DNA of 64,000 bases from Chamaecyparis obtusa. Lineage: Eukaryota > Streptophyta > Pinopsida > Cupressales > Cupressaceae. The notes under the pieces are model-generated. The model did no database searches and was not told the origin of the DNA. It saw only the letters and a program-made list of their open reading frames with translations. The stretch lies in assembly GCA_027943335.1 (NCBI GenBank), contig BSBK01000873.1, forward strand, positions 248,001-312,000, written 5' to 3'. Every line of letters starts with the position of its first letter. The first letter of the stretch is position 1. Made by a program: the position numbers and the translations under genes. Positions 1-12,866 of the stretch are shown here, piece by piece.

Positions 1-185
1 CTTTTTAACCATTTTCCGTAAATCACTTGTGGAACAGTCTTTCAAGTCTTTTCTCAGTTTTTTGATATTGCTTGAGAATCACTAACCTTTTCTTTCAGTT
101 CTTCAATTTCCTTTTCAGATCTATCAAGGTCTTCAAGAGCTGCTTCAAGATTCCTTTTTAGATGTTTCATTTCTCCCTTATCCAT
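1..185 (-). pseudogene. gag 5' end, family A copy A1 (partial)
   Basis: This is the start of a retrotransposon gag read on the minus strand from an ATG at 185-183. It runs off the left edge of the window. The first ~40 residues are a charged heptad-rich helix (it contains KRNLEAALEDLDRSEKEIEE) that matches the gag starts at 39264 and 53789 almost residue for residue. A one-base slip near 85 throws the frame out before the window edge, so this copy is damaged. It follows an LTR and primer site at 222-1345 in the expected order. Gag would form the particle that packages element RNA. Only the coiled-coil N-terminus is visible; the zinc knuckles lie outside the window. Confidence 0.75.
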
Positions 186-239
186 GATCTCCTCAAGTGG
201 TTAAACTTATCTTTAGAGGACCAGATCTTTGATACTAAT

Positions 240-1345
240 TGTTAGGAATGGGAACACTGAGAAGGGGGGGGGGGGGGGGTGAATTAATGTTGTATACTTA
301 TTACTTTTTTTGATATCTTGAAACTTAACTTTAATTGCTTAGTTACTGAATTGAATATCAATGCAAGTAAGATAAACACTCGTAACACATAACACCAAAT
401 ATGGTTATGGGGAAACTCAAATAGGTAAAAAACCCAGTGGGAATTGACACCCACTAAGAACTGCACTAGTGTATTATGATCCCTATTAGAAGACCTTACA
501 ACCATATTAGGAGTTGATATTTACAATGCATTTACAACAGTGACCTGGTCAAGGGTCAGAACCTGTTAGGATTCTTTTACAATTAACCCCATTAGGGGTG
601 GGGACACACTATCCTAGAGATCATTGCTCAAGTGGTGAAGGCTACAACCTTCTGGATCTCAGATACACACTATATCTACAAGGTGAACTATTGTTGTGAC
701 ACTGCTTGTTTGATCAGTTCCTTTTGTGCGTTGATGCTTTAGCCTCTTGTAAAGCTCTACCACATTCTATCTTCTCTTTGCATACTTCTTCTCTGCTTAT
801 TCTATCTCTATATCTCATGCCATACTTAATTACAAGGGTGCATGTCTTATTTATATGCGCCTACAAAACTCTAATTACATACAACACTTCCAAATGAATT
901 GGCCCAAGAGTGTTTACATATAATCATATTAACATGTCTATGAACTAAATACAATAGGCGCATAGCCTTTACAAAACAATTTACAAGCGCTAACCAAAAT
1001 ATAAACAGTCGGCTCCATGCTCTATTCTGTTATGCTACTCACTGTCTGTGCCACTTCATCTGACTGTAACTTCCTCATACTAACTCATATCATCATGCAC
1101 TCTTAGACTTAGCATGAATACATACTTAGAAGCTTATCTTCAAGGACACATGTCATAACTCTATCATATGCACATGCGCTGATGTTCTATTCACCCGGTG
1201 CTTTGCTGATTGTCCATTCTTCCATACTTAGCCATATTTATGATCTTCTACATTAGGCACTGACTCCAAAACTTCATATGACTTTTTTTCCATAATGAAA
1301 ACACTAAATATAGTCATATATTTCAGTATAGTCAACTTTCCAACA
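240..1345 (-). repeat. 5' LTR of family A copy A1
   Basis: A 1106-bp LTR read on the minus strand: it starts TGTTGGAAAGTTGACTATAC (reverse complement of 1326-1345) and ends CCTAACA (reverse complement of 240-246). It is homologous to the LTRs at 34288, 45166, 52619 and 58763. A TATAAATA box lies at 848-855 (minus strand). A decayed tRNA-Met primer site lies at about 222-237, so this is the 5' LTR and the body of the element lies to the left. The pyrimidine tract near the LTR end is here a run of 16 G (264-279 on the plus strand). The flank at 1346-1350 is GGTAA; its partner would be outside the window. Confidence 0.85.
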
Positions 1346-3540
1346 GGTAAAAGTAAGGAGAAATATTGACTTTCTATAGATATAGGCAAACATAAAACAA
1401 ATAGGCAAGTTTTAATAATAGATAGTACAAATTGTAACTGGCATGTGATCAAACTTCTAGGAAAAATTTGTAGGAATTATTTGATGGTGGTTACCTAGTA
1501 CTAGGATTGAGTTGATTGGGGAAACCCACCCCTTGCAGTTTGTGATGAAATAACCTAGAGATTGTAGATCTCTGAATTATGAACCTAGTTTAGGAATTAA
1601 CCTTGAAATTGAAATAATTGAAATTTAATTGTTTAGAAGTGTTTTTATATGTACTAGAAGCTAGATATGAAAGATGAGGTTACATGTATCTTATTGATGC
1701 TATGCTCTTTGAGTTTGACCACAAGTGTTGATAAAATAACATGACTCCACAAGACCTAAAAGGAAAATCATGAAAATATGATTGTATGAAGGATGTTTTA
1801 TCTTCCCACAATGCTAGATCTAAAGAGTATAGTGGGACAAAATACATTTCTTACTTGATACTTGAATCCTTGAATTCTTGAGAGTTCAATTACTTGAAAA
1901 CTAAGTATCTCTCTTTGAAACCATAATCTAAAGATTTTTATTTAAACCATTTATTTACAATTCATCATTGATTAGCCACGGCTTAATGAACCTTTTATCA
2001 AGTCTGTTGAAGATTAAGAAGCTTTTCTATTCTCATCTCAATAGCTCTACTCTCTTCAACCTCTAGAGAATTTAGTAATTGTAGCAATGGGTTGGCTATA
2101 AATGCAACATGTAATATCTTAAAAATGGATAAAAAGAAAAAACTAAGTGGGACAAAAATCCTCACCAAAAGAGATGAAAATACAAAAAATCTCTAAATAA
2201 TGAATGAGATAGACAAAAATCCACGTGAGAAAAAAGTGACCTGATAAAAGAGAATGGGGAAGTCAACTAAGCCCCCCTCGTTGTAGAGTCTCTCAAATAT
2301 TGAATATGATCCAATGATGTTGAGCAACATTTCTCCCCTTAGAAAGAAATGGATCCTATATTGAGCCAAGAATGTCAACAAGCCACTATATAAAATGTGT
2401 CAATAAAGAACTAATAAGGAATCTCATAGTGCAACAGGAATAAGATTAGAATCAAGGAGACAAGTGCAAGAACATCAATTGGATACTCATAAACTATAAA
2501 TTAGTACTTTCTAATCTCAAGTAGAGACATGCACTGAGTATCACAATATAGAGGTTGGTCTACTAAATAAATAAAGATTACATCAAAATTAGTGTGAATT
2601 GATAAACAATAGAAAATATTATAGCACTCAATGAGTCTTGCTACCATGTAAGATTTGGCTATGGAAATATCCATTGAACATCTAGAGGCCTACTTGAAAG
2701 GACAATAATAAGATATAATCAATATGAAAAGAATTAACTAAATGTAATAGAATAACTTGAATTAACTGAATTTAGTTAAATTGATTTTATAATGGAGACC
2801 CATGTTAGACATAAGAAGGTCTAAAGCTATGAAAAACTATTTCTCATGCTTATGACATGATAATTAAAGTAATAATTTATCATCTACCCATGGTGAAGAT
2901 GTGATAGCTTGGTATGTCCACTAAAGATAGATCACCATCCAAAGGTATAAAATTAAAATTGTCACATGTTTGCAAAAAAGTGGATCACCCTTCATGGTGG
3001 AAAGGTTATTGTGCAACACATCAACTAAAGGTTTATCACCCTCTAAAGGAGGGAAAAGGATAGTGCAACATGTAGAGTGAAGGTGGATAACCCTTCAAAG
3101 GTAGGGAACTAATAAAGTGTTAAGTCCACCAAAGGTGGAAGTCTCATTTCAAAATAACAAGTCATAACATGATAAGACCACTGAAAGTGGGATGTTCATA
3201 TGCTGTCGCAAAGAAAACTTAAGTAACATATGGGTTCAGTACCTATCTACAAATTCTCTAATGATATCTACATATTCCATAATTTTTTTTGGGAATACTA
3301 TGAGTTGGCAACATGCAACATGGATAAAATATTTGAGAAATACGTTGCAGGTAGGAAATATGGTTGCAATTCTAATGATGCCATATGTAAGAGTTCCATG
3401 AATAAATGCAAGCAAAATTAAGTGAAACAAGACATTATCTAACATGTGATTTTGATAAATTTAATTAAGAATAAATATTTAATCACTTTTTAAATACAAA
3501 ACCAATTTGATTTAGAAATACTATAATGAAAATTAAATAC
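1346..3540. other. no gene seen; decayed AT-rich sequence
   Basis: About 2.2 kb without a convincing coding region. Only short ORFs appear, none with a recognisable motif. The stretch reads as old repeat-derived DNA. The one structured part is a loose ~50-bp repeat at 2920-3150, listed separately. Confidence 0.5.
2920..3150. repeat. degenerate ~50-bp tandem motif
   Basis: A motif close to AAGGTGGATCACCCTTCAAA recurs at about 2923, 2976, 3025, 3081 and 3127, spaced 46-56 bp apart and joined by variants of 'gggaaaaggttagtgcaaca'. The copies are too diverged for a clean unit length. No coding sense was found. It may be a minisatellite-like segment of an old retrotransposon untranslated region. 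Confidence 0.5.
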
Positions 3541-3564
3541 ACCTAAGGGTATATGCACAAAGAT

Positions 3565-3605
3565 GGGGGGACCAAAAAGGTGCCACTTTCATTTTTGGCC
3601 CCCCC
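3565..3605. repeat. G6/C7 hairpin upstream of the 3.9-kb gene
   Basis: GGGGGGACCAAAAA at 3565-3578 pairs with TTTTTGGCCCCCCC at 3592-3605, giving a ~13-bp stem with one mismatch and a ~13-base loop. It lies about 270 bp before the ATG at 3876 and could be subterminal structure of a DNA transposon. Confidence 0.6.
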
Positions 3606-3660
3606 AATAGACATAGTCCGTACGCACTAAAGCACATGTGCCCTATAGGGTGCATGCGCT

Positions 3661-3695
3661 ATGGCTTGGGTTTCCCAAGCCTTAGGCTTGGGAAA
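3661..3695. repeat. interleaved inverted repeats
   Basis: Three alternating copies of GGCTTGGG and its complement CCCAAGCC overlap. GGCTTGGG-TTT-CCCAAGCC forms one hairpin. TTTCCCAAGCC-TTA-GGCTTGGGAAA (3671-3695) forms a second, with perfect 11-bp arms that share the middle copy. The same stretch has CACTATAGGG-like motifs nearby (3716-3740). Such dense palindromes are common near the ends of DNA transposons. Confidence 0.65.
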
Positions 3696-3875
3696 TTTAC
3701 TACATAGCATGTACACACTATAGGGAACACACACTATGTAAAATACTATAAAGCAATTTGGTGCATTTGAAAATCCCATTTTCATGCCACAAACCTGCGT
3801 TTGCAGCGAAAGAGGGCTTCCCAAGAGTGTGCACACTAACATCTTGCTTGTTTAATTGATAAAATTTGATAAAGA

Positions 3876-6154
3876 ATGGCTCCACGACATCGTCAAGTTC
3901 AAACTAGAAGAAGGGGTAAGCGTTTTTACAGCTCATGCCTCTTATTTGTATTGAAATTTTAGTTTTGAAGTAATTTGTTTTGTTAAAATTTATTTTCTTA
4001 GATTTTAAGTGTAATTAAGATTTTAAAATTGATTTTTTTTTAAATTTCCAGGAAGAATGATCTCCCTAAACAAAACGCTCAACCAAACCCTCCATCTTCT
4101 CCTCATGAACAAACGAATGAAGAAAACAACCAAGAAAATGAACCTCAACCGCCTCCACCAATTGAGAAACCTCCTCGTAGAACACAGGAAAATTTGATCA
4201 ACCAAATTGAAATAGGGCAAAAAGAATTAGAATCTTTAATTAGCAGGTTAAAAGATTCTATTGCTACAAATCCTGGAAGGGAAAGACTTGAAAAATCATT
4301 GTAATCAATCTTGACCCACGTAGGCTCGGTTAGTGGGCAACTTAATTTATGGCATGATAAAAGAGAAGAAAAAAAAAAATATTATGCAAATAAATTATCA
4401 TATAAGGACATAAAAAAGAAAAAAATCACAAAAGATGATATTTGCAAATTCTTTAAAAAAATAGGGGACACTGATAATCTTAGAACTACAACAAGGAGGT
4501 TCCCAATTCATCGGTGCTTGAATGAAGACATTAAAAAAAACCTTTGGGAGAGACGGTGGATGGTCTTTGATTCGCCTCCCTATAACAATCATGAGGTTCC
4601 TATATATTTCTTGATTATACTCTTGCGATTTTGTACTCAAGGAGGTGCCAAATTATTTTGACTTTCTATATTCTCAGGGTAGAGGAGGGGGTCATCATTT
4701 GATAGAGTGGGGGCACATCGCAACCCTAATGCACCTAGGGTTCCCATTGGCAAGCCACATGTGGATCATGTTAGTATTCCTTCTATTGTAAAGGAACATG
4801 TAGAGGTGGACACACTAGGCACGATTAGTGCTCTGACAAAGACTCTCATTCAGTGTGCCACTCCTTTAGTTGAGGGTGACCATGGTCAATCTTCAAGGGG
4901 GCATATTTGTCAGTCATGTGGATCCTTGTGCACATTTGGTATTGCCGAGAGAGAGGAACAAGATCATGGAATGATGACTGATAATTTTCTATATATGACA
5001 TTTGGCATTGACACACACGTAAATATTTCCAATTTCATTAAATTTATTTGATCGTATTTTATTATCTATTAATTATGATCAAAATTCAGCAAAAGACTGT
5101 CGGTGGCAGTGGAAATGGAAATAATCCTCTAGTCCCCTTCTACACATCATCGTCAACTCCACAAGTATGTATCGAATAAAACATTTTAATTAATATATTT
5201 AATTATTATGTAATTATATAAATGATTGTATCATAACTTATTGTGCATGTGCATTAGTTCACTAGTGGACCATCGACATCCACAATAGATAGCGAAGCGC
5301 ATCGTGCCACTTTCCTTGAGGTATCTTTATTTGCATGTTAATTTTATTTACTTGATTATATTTAATTAATAACTAAATGAATAACTAAATTACTAGACAA
5401 ATTATGATCAAAATCCAAAGGCAAAGTGGTCATTGTGGTGATCACATTCTTTCACCTGGCTTTGTGATGTCATCATTGAGTCCAGGGGTATATATGTAAT
5501 AATAAATTATAAATAACATGTCAGTAGTACATTCTTATATAAATGGTTGTCTTATAAATTGCCATGTACATGTGCACTAGTTGAATGTTGGAGCTTCGAC
5601 ATCGACATTGCACACCAAAGGACGTGGTGGAACCTTCATAGAGGTATCATTTATTCATTAGTAGGGTTGTAAAAAATATATTTAATCTTGATAACTACAT
5701 AATACTTTTGTTGTTTCATTTTCAGATTGACATCAGAGACTCCTCCTTCTGTTCATGATACTTTGGATTGTGGAGTAGCTGCAACTGTAGCTAGTTCTGA
5801 AGCAATGACTAAGGTATGAAAGAGATCACTTAATTTTAATTGTTATTTTAATAGTTTGTATTAAATTTTATTATAATATTCATTTATGTAATTTAATTAT
5901 TATTTTGGTCATTGTTGTAGGGACTTATTACTCCATATCGTCAACATGCGCCTTCGGTGGATGTACACAGTGACTATTTTCTAGCGGTAAGTGAATATTA
6001 TATTTTATGTCATTGTATAATTCAATTTTTATGCATATTAGTTATTGATTCTTAATTTTTTTTTTATCAACTCGATCTGCAGAAGAGTCTAGACAAGAGG
6101 ACTAGTGAGCGCAATCAGAGGACTACAACATCCACTGCATCTCCATCGATGTGA
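3876..6154 (+). pseudogene. multi-exon gene of unknown function, middle interrupted
   Basis: I do not recognise this protein. A basic start (ATG 3876, MAPRHRQVQTRRR) ends at a GT donor at 3916. An acceptor CAG at 4049-4051 opens a Pro/Asn/Glu-rich exon that meets TAA at 4302. The same frame reopens to about 4660 (a Lys/Arg-rich part with RRFPIHRCLNEDIKKNLWER) and again at about 4700-5050 (QSCGSLCTFGIAEREEQ). The 3' part has clean phase-0 exons at about 5090-5164, 5258-5320, 5581-5643, 5921-5986 and 6083-6154, ending MSPS-like ...TASPSM and TGA at 6152. An exon around 5404-5475 is likely; one at 5726-5818 fits only with a shifted acceptor. Exon 1 to 2 phase is off by one. This could be the accessory gene of a DNA transposon or a decayed low-complexity host gene. 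Confidence 0.45.
5071..5650 (+). repeat. tandem duplication of an exon-intron-exon module
   Basis: Two modules start at 5071 and 5400 with AATTATGATCAAAAT. Each contains a short exon, an intron with ATATAAATG.TTGT, and a second exon beginning after (A/C)TAG. The second exons (5258-5320 and 5581-5643) are both exactly 63 nt and encode FTSGPSTSTIDS... and LNVGASTSTLHT.... Both end in GAG followed by GTATC. The period is ~325 bp. The copies are clearly diverged, so the duplication is old. The acceptor of the first exon in module 2 is altered. Confidence 0.8.
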
Positions 6155-8607
6155 TGATCGAAGATAGCTCGAGATTTTTTTTCTTCCCATGGTGGGAAAG
6201 GACTAGATTAGGGATATAGATTGTATGCCTATATGGCATTGGTGGACATTTTTTGTGTATATTATATAAGTGATACATTGTACATCTATTTGGATTTGAC
6301 GAAGCCAATTTAACTGTATTAGATATATTTGATGTATGACATTATTGGACATATACATTTGGCTTCATGCCCTATGAATATATATTTTTTTATGTTTGAG
6401 GTATGTAATTCATGTGTTTGGTATATTGATGTATACTAATTTATGTTTATGTTTATGTTTATGTCTTATGCTTTGTAAATTTCCCATGCCTTATAGTTAT
6501 GCTTGTATGTTTATTGATGTATATTGTTACTCTATGATTTATACTTTATTAGAATATGAATGTGATGCAAAGGTAGTGTATAAGACAGTCTGAACCCATA
6601 CCCTTATAGAAATAGAAGAACAATTAGTAACACCTGAGACAATTTTCTCACATCAAACATCCTTCATAAGGATCCACTATCTAGGCTTCACCCGATGCAC
6701 TTGCATTGGTTGGCTCCAAACTATCAAACTGTCATTCTAGGACTGGTCCTAGTAACCTTCACCAGTCATAAAATGGTATTTTTCTCCACATCTTCTAAAA
6801 AGAATTGAAAAACTAATCAATGATCTAGATACCCTTTTAGAAGTTTTAAAACATATCCCAAATGCGACCCAACTTGTTTTGAGACAAACTACTTTAAAAT
6901 TGTTAATTCTTTTTTGCTAGAGAGGCATAATTCACCCATTTAACAAAGAAAAACTATCATGGATAATCTCCCAGACCTTTCCCTCTTCAAAATTCATATT
7001 AAATGGATCTAATTAGAATAATATTCCATCAATTTGACTCTATGACACTTCTAGATATGAAAGCCCCAAATTGGTCTTAAAAACCTCTATAAACTAGGGC
7101 TATCTCAATGTATGACCTCCCAACACCATACCAACCAAATGAAAGTTGTTCCACCATTCTTATACCATCCTCAGATAGATTCAATCATAAAATGACCACC
7201 TCCAAGGGCTTGATTTTCCACTGCTATACCTATGGCTTCATTTTAATGACCCTTGGTCACTCCTCAACCCCAACAACTCCTCCAATCAATGCCCAAATGA
7301 AAACTCCTTCTCAAACCTACATTCAAATTGTTATAATGCTATAATAAAATGATTGGATCCATCCCCAATTGACAGTAATTACAAAAAGGGGATGGATCAT
7401 TCCATTTACATCTTAAAATAAGATAATTCCCAGCACTATTTCAGCCCAGTCAAAAGGAAATGCACCAAATCAGTTGAATGACTATAAAATTGATTCAAAA
7501 GAGGTGTTTACAATTTATTTCACCATGAAAAAGTATGGATTTCAATGATACATCCAAAAAATATGAGAAATTGCAAGAAATCTAAATTTTATTGCTCAAA
7601 AAAGACATAGTCTGTACAACTCTTGCCTCCAGTCCATACCATCTGAAATAACAGACCTCCAAGAACTTAAATAAAGTCATATCAACCTCCTCAACTAATC
7701 CAAATCAGTTGGAACTCCTAACAACACAAACTAAAATTATTTTAGGCTTTTCCCTCCTTTGGTAACTAGTCGTTACATCAATATGTGCACCAAGTGCATT
7801 ATTATAAGTTTTGCATCCTTCATGGATGAAATCATTAGATAAAATGGCTTAATAGCCATGTTACAACATTGCAAAGACCTTATAGGTCATGTATATTCTT
7901 GAAACTAATTAGTCATCCAAGTGACCCTCCTACCTTCATTAGGGTGCCTTGCACCAGTTCTTCCATACAAACCACACCATTAGCCCTTTAAACTTGTAGC
8001 CTTCACTAGTCAAAAAATTGCCTCTCTCTCCCAATCTTCTCAAAAAACTCTAAAAACCAATTAGTGTTTCAGATACCCTTTTGGATTCCCTAAATCCTCA
8101 CCAAGTCTCAGGGTAGACTCTTTTGGACCATATACTAGTTCCAATACCCTAGCTCCCACCAACTAGTCCTAATTCCATCGCCATTACAAAGAAAATAATA
8201 AAGATATTCACTCCTCTACCTTCCAACCAAGAAATAGTCTTTGCTAAGGTCTAGAAACAAAATATTTTCAAATTTTTAAGGTCTCAACACCCACCGAATC
8301 TTCTAACCACCAAACCCTTGTTCCCAGGGTCACACAACTTCGGTTTATTCAAAAAGAACTTTACAATCTCTTCTAGATTAGTCTAGTTGATCTAACACAT
8401 CAAAATTGATCCTTACATCAAAAATCCCCATAAAATATATCCAATATTTACGGTATTCATTGACCATAATGACTGGTGTAAGATAGGGCAATTACTCACA
8501 CAATAATCTCCTTCATTTAGTGATTTTAAAATAAGATTGACTTACATCCCTACATGAAAAAACTACAAAACAAGGACATACTACATTTTTGCACTCATCC
8601 TCCCACT
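6155..8607. other. no gene seen; decayed repeats
   Basis: After the TGA at 6152 comes ~450 bp of AT-rich DNA, then sequence that reads as old retrotransposon-like DNA on the minus strand. Short ORFs here lack motifs. Reverse-complement matches to 24558-26800 lie at 7925-8410 and, more weakly, at about 6690-6850. Confidence 0.5.
7925..8410 (-). repeat. left arm of a 16-kb-spaced inverted repeat
   Basis: Read on the minus strand from 8410, this segment follows 24558-25035 closely: GATCAACT, then a GTGTGACCCT(G/A)G(G/A)AACAAGG block, GAAAATATTTTGTTT, then GG.CTAGTTGGTG. Identity by eye is roughly 75-80%. Homology on the right starts at the very base after the Ty3 LTR end. No coding region was recognised in either arm. 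Confidence 0.75.
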
Positions 8608-11600
8608 CACATGAGCTTCAAGATATAGCCACGTAAAGATCATTGATTTCATGTTGAGTGCACCTTGAGGGAAACTTTGGCCTGGAGTGGTCGACAGCGT
8701 TCGAGCAACTCTATGTGCCAAACAAGGTTGTTAGTAGCAATTAACCGGCCATTCATAGCTATTGGAACAGACGGTTTGATGCTATGACTGATGGTTTGGA
8801 AGATACACAATGTTTCTCATTTCAAATAAGGAACACTGCAAGTTTTAACATCAATCAAGAATGTGTTGAAAAACATAAACAAACTTAAATATCTAAAAAC
8901 TGAGATAAGTTATTATAGGCCTCAACAACATGGTCTTGTAGCACTTGACAGTTGGATACTACCTCTCATGAGCTCTGAGATATGACTCCTTAAAGATCAT
9001 GCATTTCATGCTGAAGGGACCTTGAGGGACACCTCAGCTTGGATTGGTCGGCATTGTTCAAAAAACTCTGTGTGCCAAACAAGGTTTCTAGTAGCATTTA
9101 CCCAGCCATTCAGAGCTTTTGGAACAGATGGTTTGATGCTACGATTGATAGTTTGAAAGATACGCAATGTTGCCCATTTTAACCGAGGAACACTTTGAGT
9201 TTTGACATCAACCAAGAATGTGGTGCCAAATATAAATAAAGTTGAATCTCTAGAAAATCGAGATAGGTTATTGTAGGCCTCGAAAACACGGTCTTGTATC
9301 AACTGGCGGTTTGATGCTACCTTGCACGAGCTCTGAGATATGACCCCGTAAAGATCACTAATTTCGTGTTGAGTGCACCTTGAGGGACACTTCACCCCGG
9401 AGTAGTCGACAACGTTCAAGTGACTCTATGTGCCAAACAAGGTTTCCAATAGCATTTACTTGGACATTCAGAGATTTTGGAATAGATGGTTCGATTCTAT
9501 GACTGACGGTTTGAAAAATACGTGATGTTGTCCATTTCAACTAAGGAACACTTCAAGTTGTGACATCAACCAAGAATTTCATGCCAAATATAAATGAACT
9601 TGAATCTCTAAAAATTGAGATAGGTTATTGTAAGCCTTGGCAACCCGGTCTTGTAGCACCTAATGGTTTGATGGTACCTCACATAAGCTCTGAGATATAA
9701 GCCCATAAAGATCACCAATTTCATGTTGAGTGCACCTTGAGGGACACTTTGACTCAAAGTGGTCGATAGTGTTCGACCAACTTTGTGTGTCAAACAATGT
9801 TTCCACTAGCATTTACCTAGCCATTCAGAGCTTTTGGAACAAATAGTTCAATTTTACGACTGACAGTTTGAAAGATACACAATGTTGTCCATTTCAACTG
9901 AGGAACACTTTGAGTTTTGACATCAACTGAAAATGTGGTGCCAAATATAAATGGACTTGAATCTCTCAAAACTGAGATAGGTTATTGTAGGTCTCGACAA
10001 CATGATCCAATAACACCTAATGGTTCAATGATACTTTCAACGAGCTCTAAGATATGACCCTGTAAAGATCATTGATTTCATGTTGAGTGCACCTTGAGGG
10101 ACACTTCATGTCGAAGTGGTTGACAATGTTCAAACAACTCTATGTGCCAAAATAGGTTGGCACTAGCATTTACCTGGCCATTCAAAGCTATTGGAAGAGA
10201 CAATTCAATGCTACAACTGACGGTTTGAAAGATATGCAATGTTGTCCATTTGAAGTGAGGAACACTTCAAGTTTTGGCATCAATCGAGAATGTGCTGCCA
10301 AATATAAATGAACTTGAATTTCTCAAAACTGAGATAGGTTATTGTAGACCTCGGCAACACGGTCCTATATCACCTAATAGTTCAATTCTACCTTGCACAA
10401 GCTCTGAGATATGACCCATAAATATCATTGATTTAATGTTGAGTGCACCTTGAGGGACACTTCAGCTCAGAGTGGTCGGCACCATTTGAGCTACTCTGTA
10501 TGCCAAACGAGGTTGCCACTAGTGTTTACTCGACCATTCAGAGCTGTTGGAATAGACGGTTTGATGCTACGACTAATGGTTTGAAAGATATGAAATGTTG
10601 TCCATTTCAACTGAGAAACACTTCAAGTTTAAACATCAACCAAGACTGTTGTGCCAAATATAAATGAACTTGAATATCTAAAAACAAAGATAGGTTATTA
10701 TAGGCCTTGGAAATACAATCATGTAGCACCTAATGGTTCAATGCTACCTTGCACGAGCTCCAAGATAGGACCCTATAAAGATCATTGATTTTATGGTACA
10801 AGGACCTTGAGGAGCACTTCAGCTTAGAGTGGCCACCAATGTTTGAGAAACTCTGTGTGTAAAATGAGGTTTTCAATAGTGTTTACCTGGCTATTTGGAG
10901 CTGTTAGAATAGATGGTTTGATGCTACGACCGATGGTTTGAAAGATACGCAATGTTTCCCATTTCAACTGAGTAATACTTTGAGTTTTGACATCAACTAA
11001 GAATGTGATGTCAAATATAAAAAAACTTGAATATCTGAAAACTTGACGGTATGATGCTACCTTGTACGAACTCTGAGATATGATCCCGTAAAGATCACTG
11101 ATTTCATGCTCAAGGGACCTTGAGGGACACTTCATCCTGGAGTGGTCGGTAGCATTCAAGTGACTCTGTGTGCCAAAAAAGGTTTCCACTAGCGTTTACT
11201 CAACCATTCAAAGTTGTTGGAATAGACAGTTTAATGCTATGACCGATGGTTTGAAAGATATGCAATGTTGTCCATTTTAACTAAGGAACACTTTGAGTTT
11301 TGACATCAATCAAGAATTTGGTACCAAATGTAAACAAACTTGAATCTCTAAAAATGAGATAGTTATTGTCAGCCTCGACAAAATGGTCCTATAGCACTTA
11401 ACTTTTTGATTCTACCTCACATGAGCTTCAAGATATGACCTCGTAAATATCATCGATTTCATGTTGAAGGGACATTGAGGAACAATTTGGCTCAGAGTGG
11501 TTGGTAGTGTTTGAGTGACTCTGTATGCCAAAAGAGGTTGCCATTAGCATTTACCCAGCCATTCAGAGCTGTTGGAATAGATGGTTCAATAGTACGACAA

Positions 11601-12866
11601 ATAGTTTGAAAGATACACAATGTTTCCCATTTTAACTAAGGAACACTTTGAGTTTTTACATCAATCAAGAATGTGGTGCCAAAAATAAATGAACTTGAAT
11701 CTTTTAAAACCAAGATAGGTTATTGTATGCCTCAGCAACATGGTCCTATAGCACCTAACAGTTTGATGCTACATCACACAAGCTCTGAGATATGACCCTG
11801 TAAAGATTATCAATTTCATGTTGAAGGGAACTTAATGGACACTTTGGCTCAGAGTGGTCGGCAGCGTTCGAGTGAATCTATGTGCCAAATGAGATTGTAA
11901 CTAGTGTTTACCCATTCATTAATAAATGTTAGAATAGATAGTTCAATGCTATGACTGAGAGTTTGAAAGATACGCAATGTTGTCCATTTCAACTAAGGAA
12001 TACTTCAAGTTTTGACATCAACCCTGAACGTGGTGCCAAATATAAATGAACTTGAATCTCTGAAAATATAGATAGGTTATTGTAGACCTTAGCAACATGG
12101 TCTTGTAGAGCCAGATGGTTCAATGTTACCTTGCACAAGCTTTGAGATATGACCTTGTAAAGATCATCAATTTCATGTTGAAGGGACCTTGAGGGACACT
12201 TTAGCTCAGAGTGGTTAGCAGCGTTCAAGTGACTCTATGTGCCAAACGAGGTTGCCACTAGTTTTTACCCGGCCATTTGGAGTTATTGGAACAGATGGTT
12301 TGACTCTACGACCGACGATTTGAATGATACACAATGTTGCCCATTTTAACTAAGGAACACTTTGAGTTTTGCCATCAATTGAGAAGGTGGGGCCAAATAA
12401 TAAAAAAACTTGAATCTTTGAAAACTAAAATACATTATTGTAGGCCTCAACAACATCATCTTTTAGAACCTTACGGTTTGATGCTACCTTGTACAAGCTT
12501 TGAGATATCACCATGTAAAGATCATCAATTTCATGTTGAAGGGACCTTGAGGGGCACTTCGGCTCAGAGTGGTCGGCAGTGTTTGAGCAATTTTGTGTGC
12601 CAAACAAGGTTTCCACTAGAGTTTACCCATCCATTCAGAGTTGTTGGAATAGCTGGTTTAATGTTACGCCTGATGGTTTGAAAGATACACAGTGTTGTAC
12701 ATTTCAATTGAGGAACACTTCAAATTTGAACATCAACCGGGAATGTGGTGCCAAATATAAATGAGCATGAATCTTTGAAAACAAAGATAAGTTATTGTAG
12801 GCCTCAGGAACATGGTCATGTATCACCTAATGGTTTGATGCTACCTCACATGAGCTCTGAGATATG
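8608..12866. repeat. satellite-like array, 12 monomers of ~357 bp
   Basis: The landmark ACCTTGAGG(G) recurs at 8662, 9019, 9377, 9734, 10091, 10447, 10804, 11117, 11472, 11830, 12186 and 12544. The spacing is 355-358 bp except one of 313 (a ~44-bp deletion in the monomer before 11117). Monomers are perhaps 80-85% alike along their whole length. Minus-strand ORFs of 60-137 codons appear in several monomers, but frames change between monomers and most are stopped, so I treat the array as non-coding. The last monomer stops inside GAGATATGAC, directly against the truncated Ty3 LTR. Confidence 0.9.

Noticed and set aside
9006..12616. Minus-strand ORFs of 60-137 codons in the satellite, similar to each other, looking like a repeat protein
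   Set aside because: The unit is 357-358 bp with indels, so frames change from monomer to monomer; most monomers have stops and each frame closes near one unit. Similar ORFs are expected from repeated DNA.
8608..12866. CRISPR-like direct repeats
   Set aside because: The whole unit is conserved with no spacers, and the genome is eukaryotic.
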